Positions 63,146-64,000 of a stretch of DNA of 64,000 nucleotides are shown piece after piece (within the stretch, counting starts at the first letter, position 1; each line of letters begins with the position of its first letter). The DNA is from Pseudomonas kermanshahensis (GTDB lineage Bacteria > Pseudomonadota > Gammaproteobacteria > Pseudomonadales > Pseudomonadaceae). The translations under genes were made by a program, and so were the position numbers. The notes under the pieces are model-generated. The model searched no databases. It saw only the letters and a list, made by a program, of their open reading frames with translations, and had not been told where the DNA came from. The stretch spans positions 4,574,001 to 4,638,000 of the forward strand of contig NZ_JABWRY020000001.1 in assembly GCF_014269205.2 (NCBI RefSeq). Reading direction: 5' to 3'.

Positions 63146-64000
63146 TTACCACTTCATCTCGCCCTTGGCGACCTTGGCGCCGAGCTCCAGCGAGCTCTCG
63201 TCGGCCAGGTCCGGGTAGCGTTTTTTCATCGCAGCCACCAACGCAGCGGCGTCTTTTGCCTTGGCGGTTTCGGCATCGAATGCCTGAATGTAGTCCGCCG
63301 TGAAGCGCACGGCCGCGAGCGAACGGCTGCTTTGGCCAAGGTAATGGCCGGGGACCACGGTGCGCGGTGCCAGCTGCTCGATCCGTTTGAGCGTGCCCAG
63401 CCAGTCGGCATGCGACGTGGCCGACTGGGTATCGGCCATCCACACATGGATGTGTTCCGATACCACCACCCCACCGACCACCGCCTTGATCGACGGAATC
63501 CAGACAAAGCTGCGATCAGGTTGCGGGCCGTCCAGGCCGACCACGTCGAGCGCCTGGCCCTCCAGGGTCAGGCGATGGCCGTCGAGCACCTCAGGCACGA
63601 CCAGGCGAGCCGGTTTATCCGCGCCCATTTGCGGGCCCCAGTAGGCCAGCTTCGCGTCCATGGTCTGGCGAATATGCGCGACGGTAGCCGCAGAGGCGAC
63701 GACCTTGGCCTGTGGGAAAGCCTGGGTCAGTGTGTCGAGGCCGAAGTAGTAGTCCGGGTCGCCATGGCTGATGTAGATGGTTGTCAGCCGCTTGCCACCG
63801 GCACGCAGGCGCTCGACCACCTGTTCGGCCTGGGCCTTGCCGAACTGGGCATCGACCAGCACGGCGTCCTTTTCGCCACTGACAATCACCGAACTGACCG
63901 GGAAAATCGCCTCGTGGCCAGGGTTGTAGACGTCCAACTGCAAAGGTTCGGCAGCCAGCGCCTGGCCGGTCAGCGCAACACAGGCCAGCATCAGGCCACG
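63146..64000 (-). CDS. Metallo-beta-lactamase-fold protein, secreted (5' end missing)
   Basis: At least 284 residues; the frame is open to the right edge, so the start is outside the window. A signal peptide end (VALTGQALA-AEP) suggests export. The fold is MBL-like, but the usual HxHxDH metal motif reads SHGDPDYYFG (63740-63769): the first His and one Asp remain, the other His are replaced. A later PGHYLGQ supplies another ligand. It may bind one metal or act on a different substrate than hydrolases of this fold. Confidence 0.85.
   Translation of the reverse strand, partial: RGLMLACVALTGQALAAEPLQLDVYNPGHEAIFPVSSVIVSGEKDAVLVDAQFGKAQAEQVVERLRAGGKRLTTIYISHGDPDYYFGLDTLTQAFPQAKVVASAATVAHIRQTMDAKLAYWGPQMGADKPARLVVPEVLDGHRLTLEGQALDVVGLDGPQPDRSFVWIPSIKAVVGGVVVSEHIHVWMADTQSATSHADWLGTLKRIEQLAPRTVVPGHYLGQSSRSLAAVRFTADYIQAFDAETAKAKDAAALVAAMKKRYPDLADESSLELGAKVAKGEMKW

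Overview
The window is a stretch of chromosome from a Pseudomonas of the P. putida group. Evidence is the gene order algU-mucA-mucB-mucD-lepA-lepB-rnc-era-recO-pdxJ, a phaG gene for (R)-3-hydroxyacyl-ACP:CoA/thioesterase chemistry, high GC in nearly all genes, and many P. putida-type REP sequences lying between genes as inverted pairs. No rRNA, integrase, transposase, CRISPR array or prophage was seen; one tRNA-Gly(CCC) is present.

Layout. 1-1317: 3' part of a heavy-metal-type sensor histidine kinase cut by the window edge. 1322-6738: a compact, AT-richer two-gene cassette on the minus strand, recognised as a RADAR anti-phage system: rdrA (P-loop ATPase) and rdrB (large adenosine-deaminase-fold protein with the full set of zinc and catalytic residues), overlapping by ATGA. 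It sits exactly between pdxJ and the kinase gene and is the outstanding feature of the window. 6796-16887 (minus): pdxJ, recO, era, rnc, lepB, lepA, mucD, mucB, mucA, algU, i.e. vitamin B6 synthesis, recombination, ribosome/RNA processing, protein export and envelope stress. 17321-21861: nadB, the cptA(ygfX)-sdhE pair, ygfZ and an HDOD protein.

22028-29714: a tricarboxylate module: TctE/TctD two-component system divergent from an OpdH-like porin, TctC, TctB, TctA and an AbrB-family membrane protein overlapping tctA. 29751-34897: ung, an HIBCH-like enoyl-CoA hydratase, a Tyr/Arg-rich small secreted protein, a membrane GGDEF cyclase, a small Cys-rich protein and an RsuA-type pseudouridine synthase. 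35394-38404: phaG, tRNA-Gly and a SulP transporter. 38559-44113 (minus): a cell-surface-signalling iron locus (FecI-type sigma, FecR-type anti-sigma, TonB receptor with signalling domain, enterochelin-esterase-like hydrolase) behind a candidate Fur box. 44248-50000: a SIR2-like DUF4917 protein, a methyltransferase, a TPM-domain protein and BglX.

50108-54785: DctB/DctD-type sensor and sigma-54 activator followed by an alpha-ketoglutarate-type MFS permease with a -24/-12 promoter in front. 54897-64000: a Fic protein, a COG4705 membrane protein, a small secreted protein made of EDG(F/Y)DRT repeats, a flavin reductase-like protein, two small proteins, an AraC regulator, an AruI-like ThDP decarboxylase with a divergent LysR regulator, a Rossmann NAD(P)-binding protein and a metallo-beta-lactamase-fold protein running off the right edge.

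Besides the RADAR cassette, the points most worth following are two copies of a ~240-bp palindromic element with 60-71-bp arms, the SIR2-like orphan, the EDGFDRT repeat protein, and a perfect 19-bp inverted repeat in front of the AraC gene.
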